From: Semisulcospira habei
Lineage: Eukaryota > Mollusca > Gastropoda > Semisulcospiridae
Assembly (NCBI GenBank): GCA_036245525.1
Contig: BTPG01000003.1
Span: 156,963,080 to 157,027,079, forward strand
Length of the DNA stretch: 64,000 nucleotides
Direction: 5' to 3'
In this document: piece after piece, positions 43,001 through 52,907 of the stretch
Numbering within the stretch: the stretch's first letter is position 1
How the letters are laid out: the number at the start of each line of letters is the position of its first letter
Notes under the pieces: generated by a model
Told to the model about the DNA's origin: nothing
The model's input: only the letters and a program-made list of their open reading frames with translations
Databases searched by the model: none
Made by a program: the position numbers and the translations under genes

Positions 43001-43495
43001 ACCCCCATACAGCCAGCCATCAAGGGTCTCAATGGACGGCTAGTCAGCCCGGGCAATCAGGGTGTGATTACTCTGAGCAAATACACTTACATTCTCCGTG
43101 GAGAAAGGCTGTATGAATTCTTCAGCTGAGCCGAACTTCCAGTCTAATTTAGTATTTGCGTGATAAACGTGTCTGTCTCCTTTTCTCTGGTTTGCTGACT
43201 GTTTAAAGCTGACGTACTTTACTGATTAATATGCAAGTGTTAATTATGCGGGTCCGACCTTGTGAACAAAGGCAGTAGTTAGCCTCACCCAAGTAGTCCC
43301 CCAGAGCACAAGGTGAGGTGGCTCCGTGCGTGTTAGTGTCCCGTCAAAACGGTGGGCAAGCCGAGACCTTTGCCAAAGAATTATGGACACTCACACAGTC
43401 ATTAACTCTGATATGCGTTAATATCAACACACATCAACAAACCGTGTATTTCTGGTGGGGATGCTGGTAACAAAGTGTGTACAAGTAAAACAAGC

Positions 43496-43566
43496 CGTTT
43501 GGTTGACTGTACATCGCTTAGCGTCCCGACAGAAACAATGAGTTCTCAAGACGTGCCTGCGCTGCT

Positions 43567-43620
<54 letters not shown>
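43496..43620 (-). mobile_element. Retroposon family S, 3' fragment with expanded poly-A
   Basis: On the minus strand: AAGCAGCGCAGGCACGTCTT, then GTCGGGACGCTAAGCGATGT. The internal T run of the family has grown to about 45 bp (A on the plus strand, 43573-43617). Confidence 0.75.
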
Positions 43621-43621
<1 letters not shown>

Positions 43622-43690
43622 GTACGAAAAAAAAGTGACTGCCGAGCGTGTAAATGCCAAAAAAAGGAAAAGAAGAGGAAAACAAAAATA

Positions 43691-43695
<5 letters not shown>

Positions 43696-43788
<93 letters not shown>

Positions 43789-43885
43789 AAGGGAGAAAAC
43801 ACGCTTAAAAAAGACAATTACAACTTTTTTCTCTTTTTTTTCTTTTTTTTTTTTTTTTTTGGTGGGGGGTGGGGGTGGGGGGGGA
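43696..43885. repeat. (TA)n, then T-rich and G-rich runs
   Basis: (TA)n of about 90 bp at 43696-43785, then TTTTTTCTTTTTT runs to 43860 and G-rich GGTGGGGGGTGGG to 43888. Confidence 0.92.
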
Positions 43886-44131
43886 GGGCAGCTAAAACAC
43901 AATTTCAAAATGGACACATCCACAGTTTATTACTTATCTTTATTCTGCGAGATGTTTCGCAACCCGGCAGCGCAGTATTTCAGTCTGGAATTTCTACCTC
44001 CAACGTTATTCCATCACACATACTCGCAAAAAGAAAGATAAGTAAGTTGTGAACTGTGCGGGTAGTGAGCGCTGGCTCTGTAGCGGATTGTTACACCTCG
44101 CGTTGTGTTTTGTTTAGAATGTAGGGTGAAC

Positions 44132-44195
44132 GAATTAGTTAGTCAACTGGATTAACGCCGAGCAGGCGACTGACTAAGGCCATCCCACGGCGGGT
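44132..44195 (-). mobile_element. Truncated SINE/LINE tail (as at 37284)
   Basis: Minus strand: CGTGGGATGGCCTTAGTCAG, GCCTGCTCGGCGTTAATCC, then GTTGACTAACTAATTCG. Confidence 0.7.
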
Positions 44196-44220
44196 AGAAT
44201 GAATGAAGAATAACACACCT

Positions 44221-44428
44221 TTACCCCATTCAGCACTACAGCAGGAGAGGGGTCGACCGTGATAATTCAAGGGCAGTGCCAGATTAGCTTGGCGCCTGTC
44301 GGCGCCAAGCTAATCTGGCACTGCCCTTGAATTATCACGGTCGATCCATCTCCTGCGACAGGTGCATAGTCTTTAGATGACGCCTCCAAAAGTTGGGAAA
44401 TGCGTGCGCCGGGCTGAATGAGTGAACT
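44221..44428 (+). mobile_element. Family A palindromic MITE
   Basis: ACCCCATTCAGCAC start; arms GATAATTCAAGGGCAGTGCC and GGCACTGCCCTTGAATTATC carry the matched GGGCAGT/ACTGCCC variant of this copy. Centre GGCGCCTGTCGGCGCC. Confidence 0.9.
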
Positions 44429-44625
44429 TGATCTGTTCAGTGCCAGCCCTGAAGCAGACTGTGTTTCTGCAATCTTCGTTAATTCAAAACAACAAAAATA
44501 AAACCTAAATGGATTCAAAGTGGTCGCAGCAAGAGGCATAGATTCTCATGAGCCCCCGCAACTGCGGGGGGCTCATGAGGATCTATGCCTCTTGCACTGA
44601 CTTGGGTGGTGTTCAAATGTTTTCT
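44427..44625. mobile_element. Family C palindromic MITE
   Basis: Follows the family A element directly. CTGTTCAGTGCCAGCCCTGA, hairpin GCAAGAGGCATAGATTCTCA and TGAGGATCTATGCCTCTTGC, centre GCCCCCGCAACTGCGGGGG. Confidence 0.85.
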
Positions 44626-44784
44626 AACAATACCATGTCTTCAACAAATTCTTGACACAATCACTCGCACGTTCCCATTCTGGCAGCTCAGTGTTTCAGT
44701 TTAACACGCCCGCCTTCAAAGACATTCACGCAACATACACGAAATAGAAAGGAAAGTCATTAGTACATTGTGTTCTTGTCTGAC

Positions 44785-44851
44785 CTTGCCAGGGCACCTG
44801 TCGCGCATGCTCCACTAGGGTACGGAATCCCGTGTTCTCCTCTTCACTGGC
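44785..44851 (-). CDS. CA10: CA10/CA11-like carbonic-anhydrase-related protein, exon 6
   Basis: 67 bp giving ASEEENTGFRTLVEHARQVP then WQ and one base of a split Gly codon. The region corresponds to the variable segment between the FIE strand and the YEGSLT block in CA10-type proteins. Acceptor GTGTGTGTGTGCAG stands at the end of a (TG)n tract and the donor is CAAG/GTCAGA. Phase 0 in, phase 1 out, exactly as the neighbouring exons require. Too short to be recognised without its neighbours; phase agreement is the main support. Confidence 0.8.
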
Positions 44852-44971
<120 letters not shown>

Positions 44972-45161
44972 CGCGCGGTGTATTAGAAAATTACATGAAG
45001 CAAGTTTGCCGCAAAATCGATCCTTCGACATTCTAAAATCGGCTACAGAGAAAGAAAGAAAAAAAGCAATGGGTGGACTTAAAGTGACCACGAAAAACCA
45101 CAGGGGACGAAGCTGGTGATAGTACTGACTTAGTATTGATCCCAGCATTACGTGCACTGAC

Positions 45162-45257
45162 CTCTATAAACACGGCGATGATGGCCAGCCCATAGGAAGA
45201 CTCCATAGCGTCACTCAAGTTCTTGTACAGGTCACTGTTGTAGGCCAAAAACTGCAG
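45162..45257 (-). CDS. CA10: CA10/CA11-like carbonic-anhydrase-related protein, exon 5
   Basis: 32 codons: [20 protein letters not shown] then [12 protein letters not shown]. It matches the alpha-CA strand ExHLVHWN...GLAVxxxFxxx. The histidine that coordinates zinc in catalytic CAs (His119 in CA II numbering) is Gln here, as is typical of CA10/CA11. Acceptor TGTGTTCACAG/CTGCAG follows a long (TG)n; donor GAG/GTCAGT. Both ends are phase 0. A 311-bp intron built of (CA)n separates it from exon 6. Confidence 0.92.
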
Positions 45258-45261
45258 CTGT

Positions 45262-45276
45262 GAACACACGCACACA

Positions 45277-45331
<55 letters not shown>

Positions 45332-45382
45332 ACCGCCATATACACACACAAACACACACACACACACATACACACACACACC

Positions 45383-45416
<34 letters not shown>

Positions 45417-45434
45417 CACAAACACACACAAACA
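45262..45434. repeat. (CA)n compound microsatellite at a splice acceptor
   Basis: About 170 bp of CA with AAACAC, GCACAC and CCGCC interruptions, starting five bases from exon 5; (TG)n on the gene's strand. Confidence 0.95.
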
Positions 45435-45436
45435 GA

Positions 45437-45765
45437 AAGAAATAATGAGCGGATTGAAGCTTCATTATCATAATGACTGAGTTAAACCTCTTAATATTAA
45501 CTTTATGAACCATCCTTACCCATGTTCCCCACACAGAGTAAATACCATTGGAAGTTACCACTCAAACATTGATATTAAAACATTTGCAATTTTATGTTTC
45601 CCCACAGTAATATTTTACGTAATATCAATGTTTGAGTGGTAACTTCCAATGGTATTTACTCTGTGTGGGGAACATGGGTAAGGATGGTTCATAAAGTTAA
45701 TATTAAGAGGGTTAACTCAGTCATTATGATAATGAAGCTTCAATCCGCTCATTATTTCTTTCTCT
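45437..45765. mobile_element. Foldback with about 135-bp arms between CA tracts
   Basis: GAAAGAAATAATGAGCGGAT (45436) to TGTTTGAG-type sequence near 45570 is repeated inverted at 45625-45762, with one or two differences and a spacer of about 55 bp. Both arms encode the same chance peptide MVTSNGIYSVWGTW. Confidence 0.9.
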
Positions 45766-45770
45766 CAAAC

Positions 45771-45779
45771 ACACACACA

Positions 45780-45810
<31 letters not shown>
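45771..45810. repeat. (CA)n microsatellite
   Basis: CA repeats with one AAACAC interruption, just right of the foldback. Confidence 0.95.
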
Positions 45811-45813
<3 letters not shown>

Positions 45814-46009
45814 CCATAAAGGAATGTCCAGGCCGGAAACGTGAACGCTTGTCCAGAATGGACGAACCAAGAAAGCTTACATGTGTGCTGTCATTACTTT
45901 CTGTATTCTCGTAGGCCTTCTAAGGCTTTGGTGTACACGCAGGAAGATTCAGTTTCAACCCGGCCTTTGTGTATCGGTTGCGGTTTTAGTCGCGAGGATA
46001 CCAACAGAA

Positions 46010-49000
46010 CCTCGCGCTGGGACCATACGGCGTTGAGGCGCGTCCCCTGGGTGGTGGATAGGGGGTCCCTCGTGAGAGGGGTGCACCGAATGAAATAAGG
46101 TGCCGTGAACCAACATGGTCTAAGGGAAGGTGACCCCGACAGAAAACCCCTGGTCCTCCTAGTAAGGGGGTTGGGCGTGGGGGTAGCTTCCCCACCCTGC
46201 AAAAAAAGGAAATAGCTACAAAAACGCCGACGAAAAGACTAACAGTAATTCCTTTCCTGGAGGAGGAAGGTTCTTCTACTAGAAGACTTATGACGTCCTG
46301 TGGTGAAAGCCGGAAGTCTTCGGAAGCCACAGGACCGAGCCGCCTCTCTCTATCCAGAGATACAACCATGGGCACATGGAACGTCAAGACCATGTACCAG
46401 AGCGGCAAGGCCGCCCAGATAGCAGCGGAAATGCAAAAGTACAACCTTTCCCTGCTAGGCATCAGTGAAGCCAGATGGACGCAGTCTGGCCAGAAAAGGC
46501 TGTTAAGTGGGGAGATGATTCTGTATTCAGGTCATGAAGAGGAGAATGCCCCCCATACAGAAGGAGTAGCACTCATGCTGTCACCAGTGGCACAGAGAGC
46601 GCTGATGGGCTGGGAACCTCTTGGGCCAAGAATTATAACAGCAGCCTTTAGAACCAAGAAAAAGCTCAAGCTGAACGTCATCCAGTGTTATGCGCCCACC
46701 AATGACAGTGACGAGGAAGAGAAACAAGAGTTCTACGACCGACTCCAGAGTGCCGTGGACAAATGTGCGGAGCGAGACATCACCATCGTCATGGGCGATT
46801 TTAATGCCAAAATAGGGGAGGACAACACCGGATACGAAGAGGTGATGGGGAGACAGGGACTAGGCTCGGAGATGAGTGAGAACGGGGAGAGGTTTGTAGA
46901 CTTTTGTGCTCTAAACCGACTTGTCATTGGAGGCAGCATCTTCCCACACAGAAGAATACACAAAGCAACTTGGGTCTCACCTGACCATACAACAGAGAAC
47001 CAAATAGACCATATCTGCATTAGCAAGAAATTTAGAAGATCCCTTCAAGATGTTCGAGTGAGGAGGGGAGCAGATGTCGCCTCAGACCACCATCTGCTTA
47101 CCTTAAGAATGAAGCTCAAGCTAAAGAAAAGCCGCACAGAGACAACAAGAAGACAGCGCTATAATGTAGGCCTCCTGAGAGAAACTGGAGTTAGAGAAGA
47201 GTTCAAACTGGTGCTGTCCAACCGGTTTCAAGCGCTACAGGAGCTAGTAAATGAAGAGGAGGCGGTCACCACAGAGCAGCGGTGGAAGGCAGTTAGAGAG
47301 GCGCTGAACTCAACCTGCAAAGACACTGTAGGGTTCAGGAAACACCACCACAAGGACTGGCTGTCGGCACAGACCTTGAAGAAGATAGAAGCGAGGAAGC
47401 AGAAGAAAGCAGCGGTCAACAACAGTCGCACGAGAGCAGCCAAAGTAAGGGCACAGGGGGAATACTCGGAAGCCAACCGCGAGGTGAAGAGGAGTATCAG
47501 GGCAGACAAGAGGGCCTACACAGACAGCCTGGCAGCAGAGGCAGAAAAGGCAGCAGGCAGCGGCAACATGAAACAGCTCTACGACATTACCAGAAGATTG
47601 TCGGGTAAGTATGGCCATACAGAAAGACCAGTAAAAGACAAAGAAGGCAAGCCTATTGCAGACAGAGCAGACCAACTCGACAGATGGGCCGAGTATTTTG
47701 AAGAGTTACTGAACAGACCTAGCCCACCCGACCCCCCCGACATCCAGCCGGCAGAGAACGACCTACCCATCAGCTGTGACAGACCCAGCCGGGAAGAGAT
47801 CAGAAAAGCAGTGGCATTTTTGAAGAATGGCAAAGCAGCAGGGCCAGATGGCATCCCAGCGGAGTCTCTGAAAGCAGACCTAGAGACAACAGTTGAGATG
47901 CTGTACCCACTGTTTGGAAAGATCTGGGAAGAGGAGGTGATGCCAGCTGACAGGAAGGAGGGGTACCTAATCAAGCTTCCCAAGAAAGGCGACCTCAGCA
48001 AGTGTTCCAACTACAGAGGAATCACCTTGCTGTCAGTACCAGGAAAGGTCTTCAACAGGATCATCCTGGAGAGAATGAAGAGCTCCGTTGACCCCCAGCT
48101 GAGAGACCAGCAAGCAGGATTCAGGAAGAACCGATCATGTACAGACCAGATCGCCACTCTCCGCATCATCGTGGAACAGTCTCTGGAGTGGAGCTCCCCG
48201 CTGTACGTCAACTTTGTGGATTATGAGAAAGCATTTGACAGCGTGGACCGAGAGACTCTGTGGAAACTCCTACGACACTACGGTGTACCCACAAAGCTTG
48301 TCCGCCTGATCAAGAGCAGCTATGATGGCATGACATGTCGCGTGATCCACGAAGGGCAGTTCACCAGAGAGCTCCAGGTCAGAACTGGTGTCAGGCAGGG
48401 GTGTCTGCTGTCTCCGTTCCTCTTCCTACTGGCCATAGACTGGGTCATGAAGATGACCACAGAGCACAGACGAAGTGGAATACAGTGGACACTGTGGACA
48501 CAGCTTGACGACCTCGATTTTGCAGACGACTTGGCATTACTGTCCCACACTCATCAACAAATGCAGGACAAGACCACGAGGCTTGCTGACATCTCGTCCC
48601 AAGTGGGCCTCACCATTCACAAACAGAAAACAAAGACAATGAGGCTGAACGCAACCAGGGAAGAACCAGTCTTGCTTGCTGGCACCCCGTTGGAGGAGGT
48701 GGAGTCCTTCACCTATCTCGGGAGCATCATAGACAAAAAAGGCGGCACTGATGCAGATGTCAGAGCACGAATCGGTAAAGCCAGAGCAGCCTTTCTCCAG
48801 TTGAAAAAAGTGTGGAGTTCCAGAGAGCTGTCACAACACACCAAAGTCCGTATTTTCAACTCCAATGTAAAAGCAGTTCTCCTATATGGAGCAGCGACAT
48901 GGAGATTGACAAAAACCACAGTCAACAGAGTACAGACCTTCATGAACAGTTGCCTTAGAAGAATTTTGAAAATCCACTGGCCAGAGAAGATCAGCAACGT

Positions 49001-49311
49001 CAGACTCTGGGAGAGAACAGAGCAGATAACAGCAGAGAATGAAATTGGGCGAAGAAGATGGGGATGGATCGGTCACAGTCTGAGAAAGCCAGCTTCCAGT
49101 ATCACTAGGCAGGCATTGTCATGGAACCCCCAGGGAAAGAGGAAAAGAGGTAGGCCGAGAAACTCCTGGCGTCGAGACCTCCAAGCAGACATCAAGAGAC
49201 TGGGAACCACCTGGAGTAGAATCGAAGGAGAAGCACAGGACAGGAGTTGCTGGAGGTCTCTCGTCGACGGCCTATACCCGGGTAGGGGTGACAGGCGTAA
49301 GTAAGTAAGTA
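46010..49311 (+). mobile_element. Full-length RTE-type non-LTR retrotransposon
   Basis: The 12-bp duplication ATACCAACAGAA (45998-46009 and 49312-49323) fixes the insert at 3302 bp. A 280-bp GC-rich 5' untranslated region precedes one long ORF. The 3' untranslated region is essentially absent: the stop codon lies within the (GTAA)n tail. Short tetranucleotide tails and a single EN-RT ORF are typical of the RTE group. It lies within the intron between exons 4 and 5 of the CA10-like gene, antisense to it. Confidence 0.95.
46290..49304 (+). CDS. RTE endonuclease/reverse transcriptase, intact ORF
   Basis: The 1004-residue protein nicks target DNA and primes reverse transcription from the nick. 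The apurinic-like endonuclease spans about residues 27-275: GTWNVKTM (28-35), SEARW with Glu60, MGDFNAKIG with Asp170 and Asn172, and SDH at 265-267. The reverse transcriptase covers about 490-800: KAAGPDGIP, NYRGITLLSVPGKVFNRIIL, QAGFRKNRSCTDQ, VDYEKAFDSVDRETL, GVRQGCLLSPFLFLLAID and the catalytic FADD at 744-747. The C-terminal domain ([16 protein letters not shown] near 955) is usual for this group. The true start may be Met27 (MGTWNVKTM) instead of Met1. All catalytic residues are present and there are no stops, so it may be functional or very young. The antisense frames are shadows. Confidence 0.95.
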   Translation: MTSCGESRKSSEATGPSRLSLSRDTTMGTWNVKTMYQSGKAAQIAAEMQKYNLSLLGISEARWTQSGQKRLLSGEMILYSGHEEENAPHTEGVALMLSPVAQRALMGWEPLGPRIITAAFRTKKKLKLNVIQCYAPTNDSDEEEKQEFYDRLQSAVDKCAERDITIVMGDFNAKIGEDNTGYEEVMGRQGLGSEMSENGERFVDFCALNRLVIGGSIFPHRRIHKATWVSPDHTTENQIDHICISKKFRRSLQDVRVRRGADVASDHHLLTLRMKLKLKKSRTETTRRQRYNVGLLRETGVREEFKLVLSNRFQALQELVNEEEAVTTEQRWKAVREALNSTCKDTVGFRKHHHKDWLSAQTLKKIEARKQKKAAVNNSRTRAAKVRAQGEYSEANREVKRSIRADKRAYTDSLAAEAEKAAGSGNMKQLYDITRRLSGKYGHTERPVKDKEGKPIADRADQLDRWAEYFEELLNRPSPPDPPDIQPAENDLPISCDRPSREEIRKAVAFLKNGKAAGPDGIPAESLKADLETTVEMLYPLFGKIWEEEVMPADRKEGYLIKLPKKGDLSKCSNYRGITLLSVPGKVFNRIILERMKSSVDPQLRDQQAGFRKNRSCTDQIATLRIIVEQSLEWSSPLYVNFVDYEKAFDSVDRETLWKLLRHYGVPTKLVRLIKSSYDGMTCRVIHEGQFTRELQVRTGVRQGCLLSPFLFLLAIDWVMKMTTEHRRSGIQWTLWTQLDDLDFADDLALLSHTHQQMQDKTTRLADISSQVGLTIHKQKTKTMRLNATREEPVLLAGTPLEEVESFTYLGSIIDKKGGTDADVRARIGKARAAFLQLKKVWSSRELSQHTKVRIFNSNVKAVLLYGAATWRLTKTTVNRVQTFMNSCLRRILKIHWPEKISNVRLWERTEQITAENEIGRRRWGWIGHSLRKPASSITRQALSWNPQGKRKRGRPRNSWRRDLQADIKRLGTTWSRIEGEAQDRSCWRSLVDGLYPGRGDRRK

Positions 49312-49640
49312 ATACCAACAGAAATCATCGCGACTAAAACCGCTACCGATACCCAAAGGGTTAAGGAGGTACGGGAAGCTGTCACGAAACTCCGTCCATC
49401 GTTGGGGCCGCATAGTTTAAGGGTGTATGGAATACCATTATGTTAAAAAGAAGTAGGGCCCAGTTCCCACACCAGCACATTACAAAATGAAAGTATGGCT
49501 CTGAAAGACCACTGAGTCAAAATAATGCGCTTTTATGCAGGAAAAGCCAAGAGGAGGCACGCCCCACAAGAACAAAAATAGGCCGGTATGGTAAAGAAAC
49601 AATATCGTAGTCCGGCCTAGCTATTAATCCTGAAATCTTT

Positions 49641-49757
49641 TGTTCATTCAACATCCAAAAGACACAACCGCCCAATGATCCTCATAAACCCCCACCAGTC
49701 TGTGGCCTCATGAAGATCTCTGTCTCTTGCAGTTTAATCGTATTAAACTCTTTCAGA
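49641..49757. mobile_element. Family C palindrome, decayed
   Basis: GATCCTCATAAACCCCCACC and GGCCTCATGAAGATCTCTGT then CTCTTGCAG; several unpaired changes. Confidence 0.6.
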
Positions 49758-49810
49758 AAGTATTTCTCTGATTTGGCTAAAGCCATTAGGCCTATGTTCA
49801 TTTTTGAGAC

Positions 49811-50023
49811 AATAACGATCTATAGCCCGGGCCAACGCCCTACAAAAAGACTGGATCGACCGTGATAATTCAAGGGTTGTGCCAGATTAGCTTGGCGCCG
49901 TCAGGCGCCAAGCTAATCTGGCACTATCCTTGAATTATCTTGGTTGATCCATCGCCTGTAATAGGTACACAGTTCTTAGGTGACAAATCTGAAAAAGGCG
50001 GTCGTGGGGTTAAATGGGTTTAG
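49811..50023 (+). mobile_element. Family A palindromic MITE
   Basis: GACTGGATCGACCGTGATAA, centre GGCGCCGTCAGGCGCC, right flank GTACACAGTTCTTAGGTGAC and end GGGGTTAAATGGGTTTA. Confidence 0.85.
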
Positions 50024-50276
50024 GTAAAACAATTAAAAGCGCGATTTTCACCAAATGACCCTGTTGCTTTTTTGGCACCAAATTACGACAGATTTCGTGT
50101 CCTGGAGTATCGTCAGGTCAACCTAATTGGCCCTGGTCGATCGAGTCATGCTCGGGCCACGTGTTACTCTTAGTGTCATTAACTAGTACTTCAGAATTCG
50201 CGGTATGCCGGCATAAGAGTCGGAACTAAGTTCTAGACCATTCCAGCCCAAACACACCGAACTGAAACAAACATAC

Positions 50277-50339
50277 GTGCACGCACACGCACTCACGCAC
50301 GCACGCACACCCACACACACATACGCACGCACGCACACA

Positions 50340-50420
<81 letters not shown>
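50277..50420. repeat. (CA)n with CACG variants
   Basis: Starts GCACGCACACGCACTCACGC and becomes pure CA to 50420. Confidence 0.95.
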
Positions 50421-50426
<6 letters not shown>

Positions 50427-50487
50427 GGCGTAGTTTCCTCGATCAGCCACGCTTACGCAGGGGATGAAGGAAAATAAGAACCAAAAA

Positions 50488-50580
50488 CGCAAAAGGTCAT
50501 CGGGCCGACGTCAGCCGCCAGGGTTGGTCCGAACACGGGCCAACGCCCCGGCTGCTGACGTCGGCCCGATGACCTCTGCG
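50488..50580. mobile_element. Family E palindrome
   Basis: AAAAGGTCATCGGGCCGACG, GTCAGCCGC facing GCTGCTGACGTCGGCCCGAT then GACCTCTGC. The right edge lies about 42 bp from the exon 4 donor. Confidence 0.8.
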
Positions 50581-50621
50581 CTTTGCTTTGGGAAGTGTGA
50601 CTGCGACACAAAGACGAGCAC

Positions 50622-50828
50622 CTCAGCAGCGAAGGCACTGCCGTCCACCGAGTGTTCCGACCCGTCCGTGTCGGTCTTGCCGAAGTGCAGCTTCAGCTGG
50701 GCCAGACGGTAGGTGTACATCAGGGGGCCGTCGCTAAAGTTGGCCGTGCCCCCCTCCCACTCCCCCTCCCCCTCGACCGCCACGCGCAAGGTCAGGTCGT
50801 TGCCCGTGTTCACCAGGGTCCCGCTCAC
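50622..50828 (-). CDS. CA10: CA10/CA11-like carbonic-anhydrase-related protein, exon 4
   Basis: 69 codons: VSGTLVNTGNDLTLRVAVEG, EGEWEGGTANFSDGPLMYTY, RLAQLKLHFGKTDTDGSEHS, VDGSAFAAE. NTG, GGPLxxxYRL and HFGxxDxxGSEHxxxGxxFxxE are alpha-CA hallmarks. In catalytic CAs the FHFHWG strand supplies two zinc histidines; here it reads LKLHFG, so only the second remains. Acceptor TGTGTTGCAG/GTGAGC; donor GAG/GTGCTC, a weak match. Phase 0 at both ends. A charged Glu/Gly-rich insert (EGEGEWEGG) is unusual. Confidence 0.93.
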
Positions 50829-51040
50829 CTGCAACACACGCAACAGCCAAGTGCAGGAAACGTTTTCAAGCTGGTCAGAAAACTGCCAGCCAACTGTCCC
50901 TCTGCATTTAATTGTCCACTTTGCGCGGAGAGATCAGTTTTTGTGTGGGGCTAAATCAGTTCAAACAAAGCCGCTACGACTATGACAGGCAGGTACTGAC
51001 TATTGAAAATCATCTTCGGCCAAAGGTCATTTGCATGAGT

Positions 51041-51145
51041 GAACTTAATTAGTCCTGCGTCAGCCACAAAGCAAAGTAGTCCGCTATAGCGGAGCACCTT
51101 GCTTAATGGCTTGTGCAGGACTAAGCTCACTCATTAGTGCAACTG
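51041..51145. mobile_element. Family I palindrome
   Basis: TTGCATGAGTGAACTTAATT, CAGCCACAAAGCAAAGTAGT, then GCGGAGCACCTTGCTTAATG and AAGCTCACTCATTAGTGCAA. Confidence 0.8.
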
Positions 51146-51157
51146 TATGAGCCCGAG

Positions 51158-51318
51158 TCGGAAGACCATACTGATATTGAGGTGGGCTGGTCGAGCGACC
51201 GTACTGATTTTGGAGTCTGTCATGGTGGGGCTGTTCGGAAGACCGTACTGATTTGGGGGTGTATCGTGGTGGGGCTGTTCGGAAGACCACACTGATGTTA
51301 TACTGGGGTCTGTCGTGG
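51158..51318. repeat. Short tandem repeat of about 44 bp, four units
   Basis: Units end GGTGGGGCTG and begin TTCGGAAGACCGTACTGAT; the first is shortened and the last diverges. Confidence 0.75.
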
Positions 51319-51583
51319 AGAACTGATGGGAAACTCATTGATATTGAGGTCTGTCGGTTTGGATGCACACGTGCAGAGCATGATAAGATCCGCAGGGTCC
51401 TCATGGCCGCCGGCAGCAGTTGACAGGCACTGCTATGCGCGGGCCAGCCGTTGGCTTTTTAATCGAGATAGACTACCAATAGGCCTAACGGCACAGACTC
51501 AGAAAAGACTGTTTCCATCGTCACCCTTCCGTATTTTTGTAAGTACAGACTATGTGTTTAGTGGTCGGCACCGCAGGCAATTT

Positions 51584-51786
51584 ATTAACACATTTAGCTC
51601 CAACGCCCTACATCAGGGGATGGCTTGCCATGATAATTCAAGGGCAGTGTCTTGAATTAAAGGGTAATTCAAGGGTAGTGCCGGATGAACTTGGCCGCGA
51701 AGGCGCCAACCTCATCTGGCACTACCCTTGAATTATCATGGTCAATCCATCTCCTGATGTAGGGCGCTGGGGCTAAATGGGTCAAT
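51584..51786 (-). mobile_element. Family A palindromic MITE with duplicated left-arm piece
   Basis: TTAACACATTTAGCTCCAAC to GGGGCTAAATGGGTCAA. AATTCAAGGGCAGTGTC and AATTCAAGGGTAGTGCC are two versions of the same left-arm segment in tandem. Confidence 0.8.
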
Positions 51787-51851
51787 ATATGCTCCAGCTG
51801 TATAAAACAGGTCACCCTCAATGTATTGCGGCACCTGGGGTCCATAAAGTT

Positions 51852-51938
51852 AGAGATCCATCTCATCCAACAGGTACACATAGTCCTTAAGTAGCAACTC
51901 CAGAATTTGGGAAAGGTGGTCTTAGGGTTAAATATGTT
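51852..51938. mobile_element. Family A right-flank fragment
   Basis: GATCCATCTCATCCAACAGG, ACATAGTCCTTAAGTAGCAA, TCCAGAATTTGGGAAA and GGGTTAAATATGTTA match the right third of family A. Confidence 0.65.
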
Positions 51939-52038
51939 ACATTGTACCTATCTGCTGGTCCTGCATGTATGGACTTCACTACTACGTAGACGTTTTACGG
52001 AAAGTTGGTGTCAGCGGATGGGTTTACTCTGAGCTCAC

Positions 52039-52178
52039 CGCGTGCGGCAGGTGTCTGTTCATGCGGCGGAGGCTGGGGTCGTACAGCAGGTGTTGGGGCA
52101 GGATGTCGATGGGGGACTGGAACCTGCCCGTGCTGCACAGTCGCCACTCCGGGTTGATTAACCCCCAGTGTTGTGGAC
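52039..52178 (-). CDS. CA10: CA10/CA11-like carbonic-anhydrase-related protein, exon 3
   Basis: Completes a split Gly, then [46 protein letters not shown]. WGLxNxxWxLCSxGxxQSPIxI is the N-terminal core of CA10/CA11-type proteins; QSPI is common to all alpha-CAs. Acceptor GCAG follows a (TG)n tract directly and the donor is GCG/GTGAGC. It enters in phase 1 and leaves in phase 0, in agreement with exons 2 and 4. Confidence 0.93.
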
Positions 52179-52315
<137 letters not shown>

Positions 52316-52704
52316 TGCTGTATTTATGATGTTCGCCTTACAAAACAAAAAACAAATGACAATATATGTGCCTTTCATTTTACTCTGACGGCAAACTGCT
52401 GCAATGATTTAAGGATGCAAATAGCCGAAACAATATCTTCGCGGAGATAGCAGTGTAATATTTGTCTGCTCGTTGGCCTCGATGAAATGGATACGGGGGA
52501 TAATCAAATGTTCCACTGTGAACTTCTCATTACACGCCTGGAACTATAGCCTACCCTCGCCTTTCGAAGATATGTATGGTTGATAATATGTGTGGCCATG
52601 CAGAGGAGGTACAAAACTGTCTCTTCACGCCGATTTGATCTAGTACGAGATATTGGATTTGCGAAACTGACGCAGTTTGTCCCCTTTATTTGAGGGCGAC
52701 CTAG

Positions 52705-52775
52705 TCCCAGAAAGCAATGGTCCTCGGGCTCACTGCGGCCGTCGTGGGCCCGCCGGAAGACGTTTTGCTACGGGG
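52705..52775. mobile_element. Family E half palindrome
   Basis: AGAAAGCAATGGTCCTCGGG, then CTGCGGCCGTCGTGGGCCCG and GGAAGACGTTTTGCTAC; the left inner arm is missing. Confidence 0.65.
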
Positions 52776-52907
52776 GCTGGGCCCGCCACTTACTCACAAC
52801 CGGCATACTTATTAATACAGGTCTTCAAATCAGAAACGGAAGCCTAGGTATCAGAGGAAGGACCATTTCGGACAGCGCCATCAGCACTGGAGTGACCATT
52901 AAATAAC

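Larger units (their letters stand above)
45961..49362. mobile_element. Family D palindrome split by an RTE insertion
   Basis: Left arm CGGTTGCGGTTTTAGTCGCG (45975-45994) and right arm CGCGACTAAAACCGCTACCG (49330-49349) belong to one palindrome. They are separated by RTE DNA (46010-49311) flanked by ATACCAACAGAA on both sides. The right end is CCCAAAGGGTTAA. Confidence 0.92.

Noticed and set aside
46733..49413. Many minus-strand ORFs of 60-160 codons opposite the RTE gene (and plus-strand ones at 32388-34717)
   Set aside because: They mirror the codon pattern of the well-supported RTE ORF on the other strand and appear in both copies for that reason only.
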